Of a stretch of DNA of 64,000 nucleotides, positions 20,506-34,400 are shown piece after piece. A model generated the notes under the pieces. The model was not told where the DNA came from and ran no database searches. It saw only the letters and a program-made list of their open reading frames with translations. The translations under genes and the position numbers were made by a program. Each line of letters begins with the position of its first letter. Position 1 is the first letter of the stretch. This DNA is from Arion vulgaris. Lineage: Eukaryota; Mollusca; Gastropoda; Stylommatophora; Arionidae. The DNA lies in NCBI GenBank assembly GCA_020796225.1, contig CM036758.1, forward strand, positions 24,942,397-25,006,396, in the 5' to 3' direction.

Positions 20506-22177
20506 TTCACTCTACTACCTGTATCGAATTCCTCACTGGACGAACTACCTTGTTCCACCCCTATCTGACGACAGACCGTCCCTCCTTGCTAACTTCTCGG
20601 GGTCTCCTCTGTCTCTATCCGAATCGCCTATCTAAAGTCTTCTGCCAACTGTCCCTCTGTCAAGTCTCTGTGAAGATGTTCTCTCTTGAATCTACAATGT
20701 GTATTCTATTTATCCCCTGGCAATTTTCTTTGTTTCTAAATCAGTCATTGTCCTAGAATATTTCTCACGGTCAAATCTATTTTGTTGGCCTGGGAGAAAC
20801 CCAGCTAATTTGACAATCGTGACCGGACAATCACCCAGACGTTCACAAAAAGAATACAATTAACCTCTCTGGCTCCAGGAAAGAAAAAAACAGGGCATAA
20901 ATTCTTCTCCTAGTTAAGACAACGTCTCTTTGCTAACCTATCTGGTCTGTAATTATTTGTTCCACCGCCCAGGTATATTGTTACTCCTTTTTAATTGAAA
21001 AATACATGCCTATTTGCAGCTTGCGACTAGGGAAAAACCTGGTGTCATATTCCCTGCTACATTGTTATGTTTAAGAGTCTTAACTACAAGAAGAAGAAAT
21101 ATCAAAGATGTTACAAACATTCACACTGATGTTACTTGCATTAATATTAGAAGAAATGGTACTATTAAAATAAATTCCATATTATACTAAAACTCAAATG
21201 TCTTGTAATACATTTGGATGTTTAACTTAACGTTCCTCTCTCACTCCTCACGGTGCATCGGTAGCGCTCTTTCAGTTAAGTCCCTTGTTACGCTTAACTC
21301 CCCCTTTGTTTACATTCCTAGATCCTGTGCAAGGTTACGAAATGGCGACATTTCGGTAGGCTTATATGTAGCTTCAAAGTCCGGTTGTTATTAATGTAAA
21401 AACACACTATATACGCTATTGCATTTAGCTATAATAAAAGTTCCTATGTAGCTCTAGATTATTCTGCAGTTTAAGTCTGTTATATAATATAGTTATGAAG
21501 TTATATCGGTATGAACTAGTCACTTTCCAAGTAGCTGACGATGTGCTAATTACGCTGATGGGGTACGTTGTTAATATTAATTGAAGGAAGAAATATGGGG
21601 TACAAAAGTGTACAAAGTGTTTTGCAGCTGCATCGGCGATGTCTGATATTTATCAGACTTCAGAGCCATGGAGAGAAGATCTTGCCTCTGAGTGACGTAA
21701 TCATAAAAACAATCGCAGCTCATTCGATAATTGAAACAGAATACACATTTAATTATTGCTTTAATTGTTGATACATGCAGAGCGATTCGTTCCTGTTCAC
21801 TGCATATTCATGAGAGCAAATATTATTTTTACATTTTTATTGTGTCCTGTACATTGGTAATTAAATCAAAACTACTGCTTCTACGTGGATTTGTCCAATT
21901 AAATAGAACGTGTTCCGTACTAATAGCAACGCTAATGAAAACAAAACAACGTTGACAGTTTTATTTATCTGTGGACGTGGACATTTCAAGTTTACAAATT
22001 AGAACAGTTTTGCCATATGAAAATCAAGAAAAAGTTCGATTTATTTGCAACTTTCATCAGACAGTTTGACGGGGACATCAGACTGTACTTATTTACATCT
22101 TCTATAACATTTCTCATTACAATCATTTTCTGCATATATGTTGAATAAATAAGGTGTAACTTTGTCGAACTTCTTGG
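20506..22177. other. Unassigned 1.7 kb downstream of ADI1 copy 2
   Basis: No exon, tandem array or recognised repeat. Short open frames only. It should contain the 3' flank of ADI1 copy 2 and the spacer between the paralogs. Confidence 0.5.
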
Positions 22178-22216
22178 TGGTCAATACCAAACCAGTCTTG
22201 AGTTTTCATTTTCTAA
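22178..22216. repeat. Short dispersed repeat shared with 18.7 kb
   Basis: CCAAACCAGTCTTGAGTTTT and the following CATTTTCT match 18704-18735 almost exactly. The preceding TTTGTCGAACTTC matches the tail of the U2-headed repeat near 49420, so this may be a 3' remnant of such an element. Confidence 0.5.
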
Positions 22217-22259
22217 ACGAACAGTTACAAATATTTAATAGTACCTGCACCGCGCGTCA

Positions 22260-22433
22260 CTAGAGTGTTACTTTGACGACCTTAGCATAATTACTTGCTT
22301 TCTCATTCTTCTGCTTGAGTTCTGCAATATATGCGAGGTACTGCTGGCGAACAGGAAGAGAGTCAGCTTCGGGCCGGTAGAAAGCTGCCCAAACAGGTGC
22401 CCCAGAGAACAGACGTTGAACTTTAATGTATTC
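22260..22433 (-). CDS. ADI1: ADI1 copy 2, exon 4 and stop
   Basis: Encodes [20 protein letters not shown], then [16 protein letters not shown] and a Lys-rich tail to VVKVTL and TAG. Acceptor GTTTCAG at 22434-22440. It aligns with exon 4 of copy 1 over the first ~30 residues, then extends further. Confidence 0.94.
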   Translation of the reverse strand, partial: EYIKVQRLFSGAPVWAAFYRPEADSLPVRQQYLAYIAELKQKNEKASNYAKVVKVTL

Positions 22434-25400
22434 CTGAAACATGGATCAAATAAAAAGCAGAGATGTAGGTCGAGAGTGGTATGTTACTTGTGTAAAGTTA
22501 CATATTATGTAAGTACATTTGTATCTTAACTTACGATCTCATGTGCCGTTGAAGCGTCGTATGAGTCATAATTTTCTATCTTGGGATAGATATAGTGCAT
22601 CTGTAGCTCTTAGTCCATGTTGTCGTAGAATCTCTGTTATGTTATCTATTTATTGGGTTCTTGGTCTCCCTCGTGCCACGACGTGATGTTGTCGATTGTT
22701 ATAGGCGCAAGATGGAAGTTGACCCGGTTCCATTGATATTACGTGTCGACAAAACCGCTTTATCTTTTGTCTTTCAATTAATTCGATGCAGGGTGTGACT
22801 CCAACGATGTTTCTAAAGTTTTTGTGTTTTACTCTATACAATCTTGTAATATCTTACTAACTAAATATTTCCATATTACAAGTATGTTCTTTCTTTATTT
22901 TCTTCCTAACAGTTGCACACTCTATACAATCTTGTAATATCTTACTAACTAAATATTTCCATATCACAAGTATGTTCTTTCTTTATTTTCTTCCTAACAG
23001 TTGCACACTCTATACAATCTTGTAATATCTTACTAACTAAATATTTCCATATTACAAGTATGTTCTTTCTTTATTTTCTTCCTAACAGTTGCACACTCTA
23101 TACAATCTTGTAATATCTTACTAACTAAATACTTCCATATTACAAGTATGTTCTTTCTTTATTTTCTTCCTAACAGTTGCACACTCTATACAATCTTGTA
23201 ATATCTTACTAACTAAATACTTCCATATTACAAGTATGTTCTTTCTTTATTTTCTTCCTAACAGTTGCACACTCTATACAATCTTGTAATATCTTACTAA
23301 CTAAATATTTCCATATTACAAGTATGTTCTTTCTTTATTTTCTTCCTAACAGTTGCACAGAGATAAGCAACAGAAACAAAGTTATCAAGTGTATCTCTAT
23401 TTCTGCCATTCATTTAAAAAACACCCCAAAAAACCAATAATGACAATCACACATGTTAGTATCTTGTAAATTAGTTGTGGCGCAGTAACAAATAAGCACA
23501 CTTTATAGAACTCAATCTGCAGAATTAATTGGTATGGTACCCCATGACTGTTTTGTGTTTAAGATCACGTCAATGGCTTCCAGATGTTTTCTTCCAATCG
23601 CTTTCATGTGACTTTTGTCAATGGCTTCTACGTGGATTATGTCAATATCCTTCAACATACTGGTCAAAAACATGTTTAAACCAAATGAAAATCAATAAGA
23701 ATAGACTGCAAAGCCACTGCCCAGGAAAAATTATAATTAAAATAAATTCCTACATAAACTTTCACAAAATTAAAAATGACACTGGAGAGCCACGCTGGTA
23801 CTAAGGAGTTTGTGCACTGTTGCTGAGATCTTCATGTGTAAGAAGTTAATCGGCGCACACATGGTTATTCATTGAAGTGCACTGATGATGGTCCTCTCAA
23901 TCAATCACCATTTGGAGCTCTGGTGCTTACCCTTCGGCGATGTGTCCGGTTTTAACCAGCGTTTACTCGGTTCGCTCTCCGTTCTGTAGTAATCTAGTGG
24001 TTTTTTTTAACGGTGTGGGTAGCTAGCCCCACGTCCAACATCCGTAGTCACCTCTTACGACATGCATGGCAGGTAACAGTGGTTCTATTCTTTACACCCC
24101 AATTTGGGATCCGGTAACCACTCGGGCGAACGAACGTCTGATACTTAATCCGCCTGTTACCAGAAGGGAATCAACTCTTCATTTTCAACATGACTAGACT
24201 TTTAAAGATCATCACAGTTATTTCCCCTTTAAAGTGAAAAACTGGAGATAGTGGCATTGCATTCGTAGTCACATTGAGTTAATCATACCTCTGGGTGTTA
24301 GATAGTTTCAAAAAAGCACTGCTTCATTCAGATGTATGATTAATAGAAGAATCTGCAGGAGGCAGGAACAGCAGTCTTAAATACATGGAATATGTAAACA
24401 GAAGACAAACATGTATTCCTTCTGTAGATAGTAAACAAAATAATAACAATGGAATAAGAAATTAGCAAGCTATGTCCAAGATGTAGCCGGATAACTGCCA
24501 ATTAAGGTGGACAAATGTACACGATGCCGACATGTTTCACAAGGTGAGATACATAAAATATTGAAAGTCAAAATTCAAAGTAGTATGAGAAGATTCGGAT
24601 GTACAGTTAAGTGACATTTCATATCTTTCGTAACTCGTAGAGATACTGGTCTGAGATAAATAACTGACAGGATAGAATTAAGAGATATGATCGGATATCT
24701 TTAGCATTAATCTTTGAACTATCTACCCTGAATAAGAAGATTATGAAGTAGATGAAGACGAAGAAGAAGAAGATGGAGAAATGGGAGAAGATGAAATAGA
24801 AGAATGAGTAGTAGAAACAGATGACGAAGAAGAAGTAGATATAGACGAAAAAGAATAAGAAGAGGACAAAATAGAAGTAGAAGTAGATGAAGAAGAAGAA
24901 ACAAAAGGAGAAGAGACGATAGTTAAGGATGAACATATGAAGAAGATAGATAATAACTGGTAACAGTGTATGTTGAGGACATATTCTTCTTCTTCTTTGC
25001 GTTCGTTCTTTACGACCAATTTTAATCACTCTTTGTGATATGTTTGATCTTTGCCAAGAACGTGTATACGTTGCACATTGGTTTGTAGGCCCCTAAACGC
25101 ATAGACTTCTACACGTTTAGGACATGTGCATCCGATTTCAGCCATGGACATATTCAATTTGACGGATTGTATAATCTGACGGAGAAGAAGAAGAAGTGTA
25201 TGATGATAGCTTAAAATGTCACATTTCTCTAGTTGCTTATGGGTCTCGATTTTCTTCCTAGTTAACATATTTCACTTTTGACAAGACAATTTGTGATTTT
25301 AGTCTGGGTAATCTTCTATAGGAACCCACAGTGACAGCGAAAGACGAGGAGGCCGAGAAATACATGAGATGGGATCTGGGGGCGGAGATCAACAATATAA

Positions 25401-28400
25401 AGAAGAGCTGGAGGAAGCTGCAGAAGATAGCTAGAGATAGGAAGACTTGGCATGAGTCGGTTGAGGGCCTATGCCCCAATCCGGGTTAAAAGGCAGAGAG
25501 AGAGAGAGAGTCTTCTATAAATCAATTTAAATATATTAGAACACTTATAACATCAGATGATAGATGCAGATCCGAAATAAAGAGTAGAATAGGTCAAGCA
25601 AAAACATCATTCAAGAAATTGAAAGGATTTATATACAACACGCCATTGTCAATTCAAGTAAAAAAGAGCGTTTCTTAGGTCGAAAGAGAGTACCTCGGTT
25701 TAAAGAGACTTGAATCCCCTACTTAACAAACATATGTTCGTTTAACGCCTGGTACAATCGGATTATTTCTGCAGTGATACATGATCACAATGTAGGAAAT
25801 ATTGAACTCTTAATCCTGTTAGATAGGGAAGATGAAAGAATGCGTTCCTAGTTCATTTTGAACAAGTAAAATAAAAAAAACAGATAAAGGAAAGACAAGA
25901 ACAATATGACCCAACTGAAATTATTAACGATGAAAACGGCCAAGCTCTTAATGATCCAAAATGATAATGAACAGATGGCGACAATACTTTAGTGAACTTC
26001 TCAACCTTCAACAAGAGGACCAACCGAACACTCAAGAACACACAGTAAATGTAACTTCAGAAGTAGAACCAAGCATAACACTATCAGAGATCAGAAATGC
26101 TGTAAATATGGCCCCACCTAATAAAACACCAGGCCCAGACAATATCCCGGCCGACCTAATCAAAGCAACTAAAGAGGTAGGAATCAGCTGGCTCCATATA
26201 CTATTCAACCAAGTCTGGATCACACAAGAAACACCAGAAGATTGGAGGAATGCTACAATTGTTCCCATCTGGAAGAAGAAAGGTAGCAAGAGGGACTGTA
26301 CAAAGTATAGAGGCATAGCGCTACTGAGCCACACTGGGAAAATATTCTGCAAAATACTTGAGAAAAGGCTCCGCCACATCATCGAGCCACAGCTTAATGA
26401 CTCCCAAATGGGATTCAGGAAGAACAAAAGCTGTACAGACGCAATATTCGCACTCAGACAGTTAGTAGAAAGGACTATCGAATCCGACAAACATTTACAC
26501 GTTGCATTTGTAGATCAGGAAAAAGCGCTCGACCGCGTAGATAGGCACAAGTTGTGGAAAATACTAACAACCTATGGGGTTAATGAACACCTAATCAACC
26601 TTTGCAAGAACATTTATACTGACAGCCAATATACGATTAGAACAAATACAGGATTATCAGAAAAGTTTCACGTAGGGTCAGGAGTAAGACAAGGTTGCGT
26701 ACTATCCCCGCTGCTATTCATCACGTACATTGACCACATTTGTAAAATAGCTAACACCAGCGAAGGAAACAACCTCGGAGAACTCTTAAATGAATTTCTT
26801 TTGCAGACGATCAGGCAATCATATCAACAACAGAAGAACAGCTACAACAACACATCAACAGACTCCAGTTAGCATGTAACGAATACAACATGAGAATTAA
26901 CATCGACAAAACAGAAGTAATGACATTCGCCAGAGAGGAAAACACTACCAACATCTCCATCGATAATCATCTACTAAATCAAGCAAAAGATTTCACATAC
27001 CTGGGAGCATTTTTTCAGCAAATGGAAGAATAACTAATGAAATTCAACACAGATGCAACAAAGCAAATCAAATGATAGGGCAAATGGCGCCAATTTTAAG
27101 ATGCAAACACGTCACCATGAACACAAAAGAGCAATGTTCAACACAATCTTTCTCCCCACATTATGTTACCAGTGCCAAACCTGGACGCTGACAACAAACG
27201 ATAGAAGAAAACTAGTCACAACAGAGATGAAGTGTCTACGCAGAATGCTGGGTGTAACAAGAAGAGACCGGTTGAGAAATGAAGACATCAGGAAAAAGTG
27301 GGTACAACATCAGTACTAGACTTCATCAAGAAACAACAAATTAAATGGTTCGGTCACATAAGCAAAAGGCCGGCCACGCAAAAGATGGACCTCAGAGATA
27401 ACAGAGGCGACGAAAGAGACTATCTACGAAGCGCATACTAGGGCCCGTTTTAGAAATCTCTTCCTGACCTGACGCTGTGAGGCATACAGGATTCGAGAAA
27501 GAAGAAGAAGAAGAAAATAAAAAACACTTGACATAGCGACATCGATAAGAGTTAGGCTGGTAAACTTCTGCCCGTGATAACAATCATTAATATAAATTTA
27601 AATAAAATTAATTACACATTCTCACAATCCTCAAAGTTACAACGGGGGGACCTTTGCATGTGATACAAACTTCGTGCGCTGCCGTTCAGAACTTTTTATG
27701 AAAGAAAGTAATCGAAGCACACATGGTTATTCACTGAAGTGCAAATATATCAATCAGTCAGTCAATCTCACGTTGCTGTTTCCATCGTTAGAGATTCAAG
27801 GCATTTCACTATGGACATCTATTGACCCTCCACTATCCTGCAGGAAAACTTTGTCGTTTTGTCCTCGACTGCACATTTGTCTATCATGAAGCTGATGACA
27901 ACTGACTGCTTCATCATTTTCTAGTCATAGAAAAAACGAATAGTAAATATAGAGTTTTGTTTTGTTTTCTTTAATCCTGTTTTGCCTCACAGCGTCAGGA
28001 TAAGGAGAGATTTCTAGAACGGGCTTTGTGTACGCTTCATAAATAGTTTTTCTCTGCGTCTGTTATCTATGAGGTCCACTTTTTGTGTGAACGGCCTTTC
28101 GCTTTGTACCTACTGCATCTGAGTAGCATTGCTTTTTGAGGCGCACTGTGTTGGTAATCTGCTTATGTGGCCGAACCATTTGATTTGTTCGTTTCTTTAT
28201 GAAGTTCTGTATTGATGTTGTACCCAGTTTTTTCCTGATGCCTTCTTGCTTATGAAATTTTGAGTTATAGAGTGAATTTGTGCTAGCGGCAAAGTTGGAA
28301 ATTAGTTTTTATTGAAAGCTGTAGAGTTACATATTGAATTCAGTGCTAAACACAAAATTGGAAATTAGAATTGCTTTTCAAGAAATGAAGTTCAAATGTT

Positions 28401-31400
28401 GATCCACTACACCAGTGCCGTCAAACCTTCTTTATATATTGGGACGCATCTGACTGATAGCTGTGTAGGCGAAGACGCCATGTGACCATTGCAATACTTT
28501 TACAACTACTAGTAACAATAGTAATGTTAACATAGTTTGAGTTGCGGATGCCTTCTACAACTACTAGTACCAATAGTAATGTTAACATAGTTTGAGTTGC
28601 TGATGCCTTCTACAACTACTAGTAACAATAGCAATGTTAACATAGTTTGAGTTGCTGATGTCTTCTACAACTACTAGTAACAATAGCAATGTTAACATAG
28701 TTTGAGTTGAAGATGTCTTCTACAACTACTAGTAACAATAGTAATGTTAACATAGTTTGTGTTGCTGATGTCTTCTACAACTACTAGTAACAATAGCAAT
28801 GTTAACATAGTTTGAGTTGCTGATGTCTTCTACAACTACTAGTAACAATAGTAATGTTAACATAGTTTGAGTTGCTGATGTCTTCTACAACTACTAGTAA
28901 CAATAGTAATGTTAACATAGTTTGAGTTGCTGATGTCTTCTACAACTACTAGTAACAATAGTAATGTTAACATAGTTTGAGTTGCTGATGTCTTCTACAA
29001 CTACTAGTAACAATAGCAATGTTAACATAGTTTGTGTTGCTGATGTCTTCTACAACTACTAGTAACAATAGCAATGTTAACATAGTTTGTGTTGCTGATG
29101 TCTTCTACAACTACTAGTAACAATAGCAATGTTAACATAGTTTGAGTTGCTGATGTCTTCTACAACTACTAGTAACAATAGCAATGTTAACATAGTTTGT
29201 GTTGCTGATGTCTTCTACAACTACTAGTAACAATAGCAATGTTAACATAGTTTGTGTTGCCGATATCTTCTACAACTACTAGTAACAATAGCAATGTTAA
29301 CATAGTTTGAGTTGCTGATGTCTTCTACAACTACTAGTAACAATAGCAATGTTAACATAGTTTGTGTTGCTGATGTCTTCTACAACTACTAGTAACAATA
29401 GCAATGTTAACATAGTTTGTGTTGCGGATGCCTTCTACAACTACTAGTAACAATAGCAATGTTAACATAGTTTGAGTTGCTGATGTCTTCTACAACTACT
29501 AGTAACAATAGCAATGTTAACATAGTTTCAGTTGCTGATGCCTTCTACAGCTACTAGTAACAATAGTAATGTTAACATAGTTTGAGTTGCTGATGTCTTC
29601 TACAACTACTAGTAACAATAGTAATGTTAACATAGTTTGAGTTGCTGATGTCTTCTACAACTACTAGTAACAATAGTAGTGTTAACATAGTTTCAGTTGC
29701 TGATGCCTTCTACAACTACTAGTAACAATAGCAATGTTAACATAGTTTGAGTTGCTGATGCCTTCTACAACTACTAGTAACAAAAGCAATGTTAACATAG
29801 TTTGAGTTGAAGATGTCTTCTACAACTACTAGTAACAATAGTAATGTTAACATAGTTTGAGTTGCTGATGCCTTCTACAACTACTAGTAACAATAGTAAT
29901 GTTAACATAGTTTCAGTTGCTGATGCCTTCTACAACTACTAGTAACAATAGCAATGTTAACATAGTTTGTGTTGCCGATATCTTCTACAACTACTAGTAA
30001 CAATAGTAATGTTAACATAGTTTGAGTTGCTGATGTCTACTCCAGTGGAAAAAAAAACAAAGGGTGGGATTAGGAGGAAGTCGAACGGTTACAAAATAAA
30101 ACAAGATTACAAAATAAAACAAGATTACAAAATAAAACAAGATTACAAAATAAAACAAGATTACAAAATAAAACAAGATTACAAAATAAAACAAGATTAC
30201 AAAATAAAACAAGATTACAAAATAAAACAAGATTACAAAATAAAACAAGATTACAAAATAAAACAAGATTACAAAATAAAACAAGATTACAAAATAAAAC
30301 AAGATTACAAAATAAAACAAGATTACAAAATAAAACAAGATTACAAAATAAAACAAGATTACAAAAGCGGGAAGATCTTGTTCACGGGAGTGCTAAGAAA
30401 AACAGAAAAATAATACTTTCTTGAAATCTGATTAACGTTCAAGCCGGCAGAGTAAAATAGGGCACCATGAATGAATGACACGTGAGTCAACCCCCTCCCT
30501 CCTCCGGGCATCGTTGGACAGCGTTGCACTACATCTTCTATCTACTTCCAAAATTCACAAATATAAAGAATGAATATCATAAATATAAAATTCACAAACA
30601 TAAAGAGGGAATAGCATAAATATAAAATTCACAAACATAAAAGAGGGAATAGCATAAATATAAAATTCACAAACATAAAAGAGTGAATAGCATAAATATA
30701 AAATTCACAAACATAAAGAGGGAATAGCATAAATATAAAATTCACAAACATAAAGAGGGAATAGCATAAATATAAAATTCACAAACATAAAGAGTGAATA
30801 TCATAAATATAAAATTCACAAACATAAAGAGGGAATAGCATAAATATAAAATTCACAAACATAAAAGAGTGAATAGCATAAATATAAAATTCACAAACAT
30901 AAAGAGGGAATAACATAAATATAAAATTCACAAACATAAAAGAGGGAATAGCATAAATATAAAATTTACAAACATAAAGAGGGAATATCATAAATATAAA
31001 ATTCACAAACATAAAGAGGGAATAACATAAATATAAAATTCACAAACATAAAAGAGGGAATAGCATAAATATAAAATTCACAAACATAAAGAGGGAATAT
31101 CATAAATATAAAATTCACAAACATAAAGAGGGAATATCATAAATATAAAATTCACAAACATAAAAGAGGGAATAGCATAAATATAACAAAGAAACTACAC
31201 TCCACAACATCAAAGCATATGAAATTGAAAAGCAGAGATATTTGAAGTGTGTACTTGATTATGAAATAACGCCCTCGTGTTCTTCACCGCTATAAAACTC
31301 GGTATTACACGTAGTAACAATAATATAAATTATCAATTTTGTCTTTCATTTGGAAGAAAATAGTATGGTGGAGAAGGGGTTTGTGCAAAACAGACAAGAC

Positions 31401-34400
31401 ACATTCCCCATAATTAGCTGCTCGGGTTAGGCAAGAATCATACATGGAAAGGACACTTTATCCTTGCTTTCGGCTCGAATATATTACGAAAAGCAACAGT
31501 CGCGGGTTATAAATCATTCCAAATTGGCGAAGTGGAGGGCGCCACGGGGTTGGAGTAGCTATTCATCTTCACTGGTCATCTACTTTCGTAGGCTCGCTCT
31601 TAGGCTCAGATAAGATACAAATCATAAAAGTGGTTAACAAGTGGTCGATAGGGAGCGTTTGAAGAAGTTTACCGTATGTCGTGTAATACAGAGAAATTTT
31701 GACCAAGAAGGATTTGATTCACGAAATGTCCACGGCTCGTGGTCACTAGCAAAGCATGTTATCAGATGTGCTATTAGATACCACTTTCAAAAATTAATAT
31801 GAAATATTCTGACATCACAACTTCAGAACAAGGGCGTATACCAAATTCTACCTGAAAACTTATAATTATACGAAGAAACTGAATGTAACGTGAACATACA
31901 TAAGCAACCATAAAATGAATGTCATATTTTATTACAAGGTTTATAACTAAATTAATTATCTTCCAAATATGTTGGTCCAATGTTGACATTTTGTTTACCT
32001 TACATTATCAAACTGAGAGTGCAGACGTGTCGGTAGCCATTTTGATGGAATATAAACAAGCAATAAACGATTTCCTTACATACAGTATCCGGATGCAGGG
32101 TGTGGTGGGGGTAGCGCTAACTAATGTACAAGATTACTGGTAGTTTGAATATGTGGGTGAACTATTTTTTTTAAAAACTATGGAAAAATATTCTAGATTG
32201 TTTGTTTGACGATATCGGTGAAATATTCAAGGCAAATTATCTAGTTTAGTTTAGTCGACAGATCATCATCACCGCACATTGAACCAGTTAGGTCATAAGT
32301 GCTTCATTTTCTTCTTAAGGATACGATTTAGCGAATAGCGATACCAAATTTGTGTTGGTTTACTATTCTTCTTTGGGTTCCAGCATAACGCTCTTATCTG
32401 GTTGCACCCCGTTTGTTATGGTATTCTTAAAATCTGGTCAGGATTGTAGAATCCCTCTGCTTCCTTGAATTTTCTACACGCCTTATCTTGCTTAGAGGCA
32501 CTTAGGGCATGCATAATATCAGTCTTGTCAATTGCTCGTCAGCTTTTTACAGTAGCAACACTTTTTCACATAAAAATACATGGAGAATTACTACATCAAG
32601 TAAAATCTTCTTATATCTCGGTCAGATGAAAACAGATGATGGCAGATGTATAACAGAAATTAAAAGAGAATAGGAATGGCCAAGGATAATTTAAATAGTA
32701 TGAGAAAGTTACTGACATCCAAACAAATCCCAAACAGGCTAAAAATGAGAATGATCAAATGATATACATATCCTATATTAATGTGGCGTCTGTGGCCTAG
32801 GGTTAGTGACTCTGTCTATTAACCCCGACGTTCTGAGTTCGAATCACGCTGCGGACAGTTTGCTTGCAAATTGTTTCCGTTGATTTTAACAAAGGACGAT
32901 GGCGCCACCCGTTCAGAAAGCAATGGCAAACTACTGAACGTATAAGTGGTGCCTAGAAAATCAACGACTTGTTTACTGTGGTTGATGGCTACGTCCTTTG
33001 GGATATGCCACGATTTTCATTTTCATATTAATGTATGGCTCGGAAACATGGACAATGAACAAGCAGTTAGAGGATAGAATTGATGCATTTGAGATGTGTA
33101 TATATATATAGAAGAATAGGCAGAGTTTCATGGACAGAAAAACAGACAAATAAACAAGTTTTAGGAAAACTAGGCATGAAGAAACAATTATTAAGAGAAA
33201 TAAAATTCAGACAAGTAAAGTATTTTGGGCACATAAAAGACATGACACCATGATGAAACATTTACTAGAGGGGAAAGTTGAGGGGAAGAGCAAGAGGAAG
33301 ACCGAGAGATAAGTGGGAGGAAACTTTAAGAAATGGACAGTGTGCAACACCAAGGTGAAAGACAGAGGATGCTGGAGATTCATTGCAGCCAACCTTCGAT
33401 GTGGAGACGGCACCTGATGATGATGAACACTTTTTCAGTCCGCACATTCACTTTGGGTGCCGTAAGAAATAAAGGTTTGGGGGTTCGAATCCTATGTTTG
33501 GTCTTTTGTTTGTCTCGGAAGCTCCCTAATATTTGTTCACTATTTATTGATCATATTCATTGACTTCGATGATGCTTCACGTCTCCTTTATTCACTTTGA
33601 TGTCTTTGTGTTGATTGATTAGACCATCATCATTGCACTTTAGTGAGTAACCATGTGTGCTCCGATCTCTTTCTTACACAGGAAGATCTTAGCTACAGTG
33701 CATGAACTCCGTAGCACCAGCGAGGGTCCACGATGTAATTTTGAAGATGGTGAAAATATTTTGAATGTTAAAATGATCTTGTCCACTCTACATATGAACT
33801 AAACATTGATCTTGTCCACTCTACATGATCTTGTCCACTCTACATGATCTTGTCCACTCTACATGATCTTGTCCACTCTACATGATCTTGTTCACTCTAC
33901 ATGATCTTGTTCACTCTACATGATCTTGTCCATTCTACATGATCTTGTCTACTCTACATGGTCTTGTCTACTCTACATGATCTTGTCCATTCTACATGAT
34001 CTTGTCCACTCTACATGATCTTGTCTACTCTACATGGTCTTGTCTACTCTACATGATCTTGTCCATTCTACATGATCTTGTCCACTCTACATGATCTTGT
34101 TCACTCTACATGATCTTGTTCACTCTACATGATCTTGTTCACTCTACATGATCTTGTCCACTCTACATGATCTTGTCCACTCTACATGATCTTGTCCACT
34201 CTACATGATCTTGTCTACTCTACATGATCTTGTCTACTCTACATATGAACTAAACATTGATCTTGTCCACTCTACATGATCTTGTCCACTCTACATGATC
34301 TTGTCCACTCTACATGATCTTGTCCACTCTACATGATCTTGTCCACTCTACATGATCTTGTCCACTCTACATGATCTTGTTCACTCTACATGGTCTTGTC

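Noticed and set aside
20506..22177. Search for further exons between the ADI1 copies
   Set aside because: Short frames only, without recognisable motifs or convincing paired splice sites.
25961..26872. Reverse transcriptase as a host gene, retrovirus or retron
   Set aside because: The motif order and RT C-terminal block, 5' truncation, 3' GAA tail and sister fragments identify a dead non-LTR retrotransposon.
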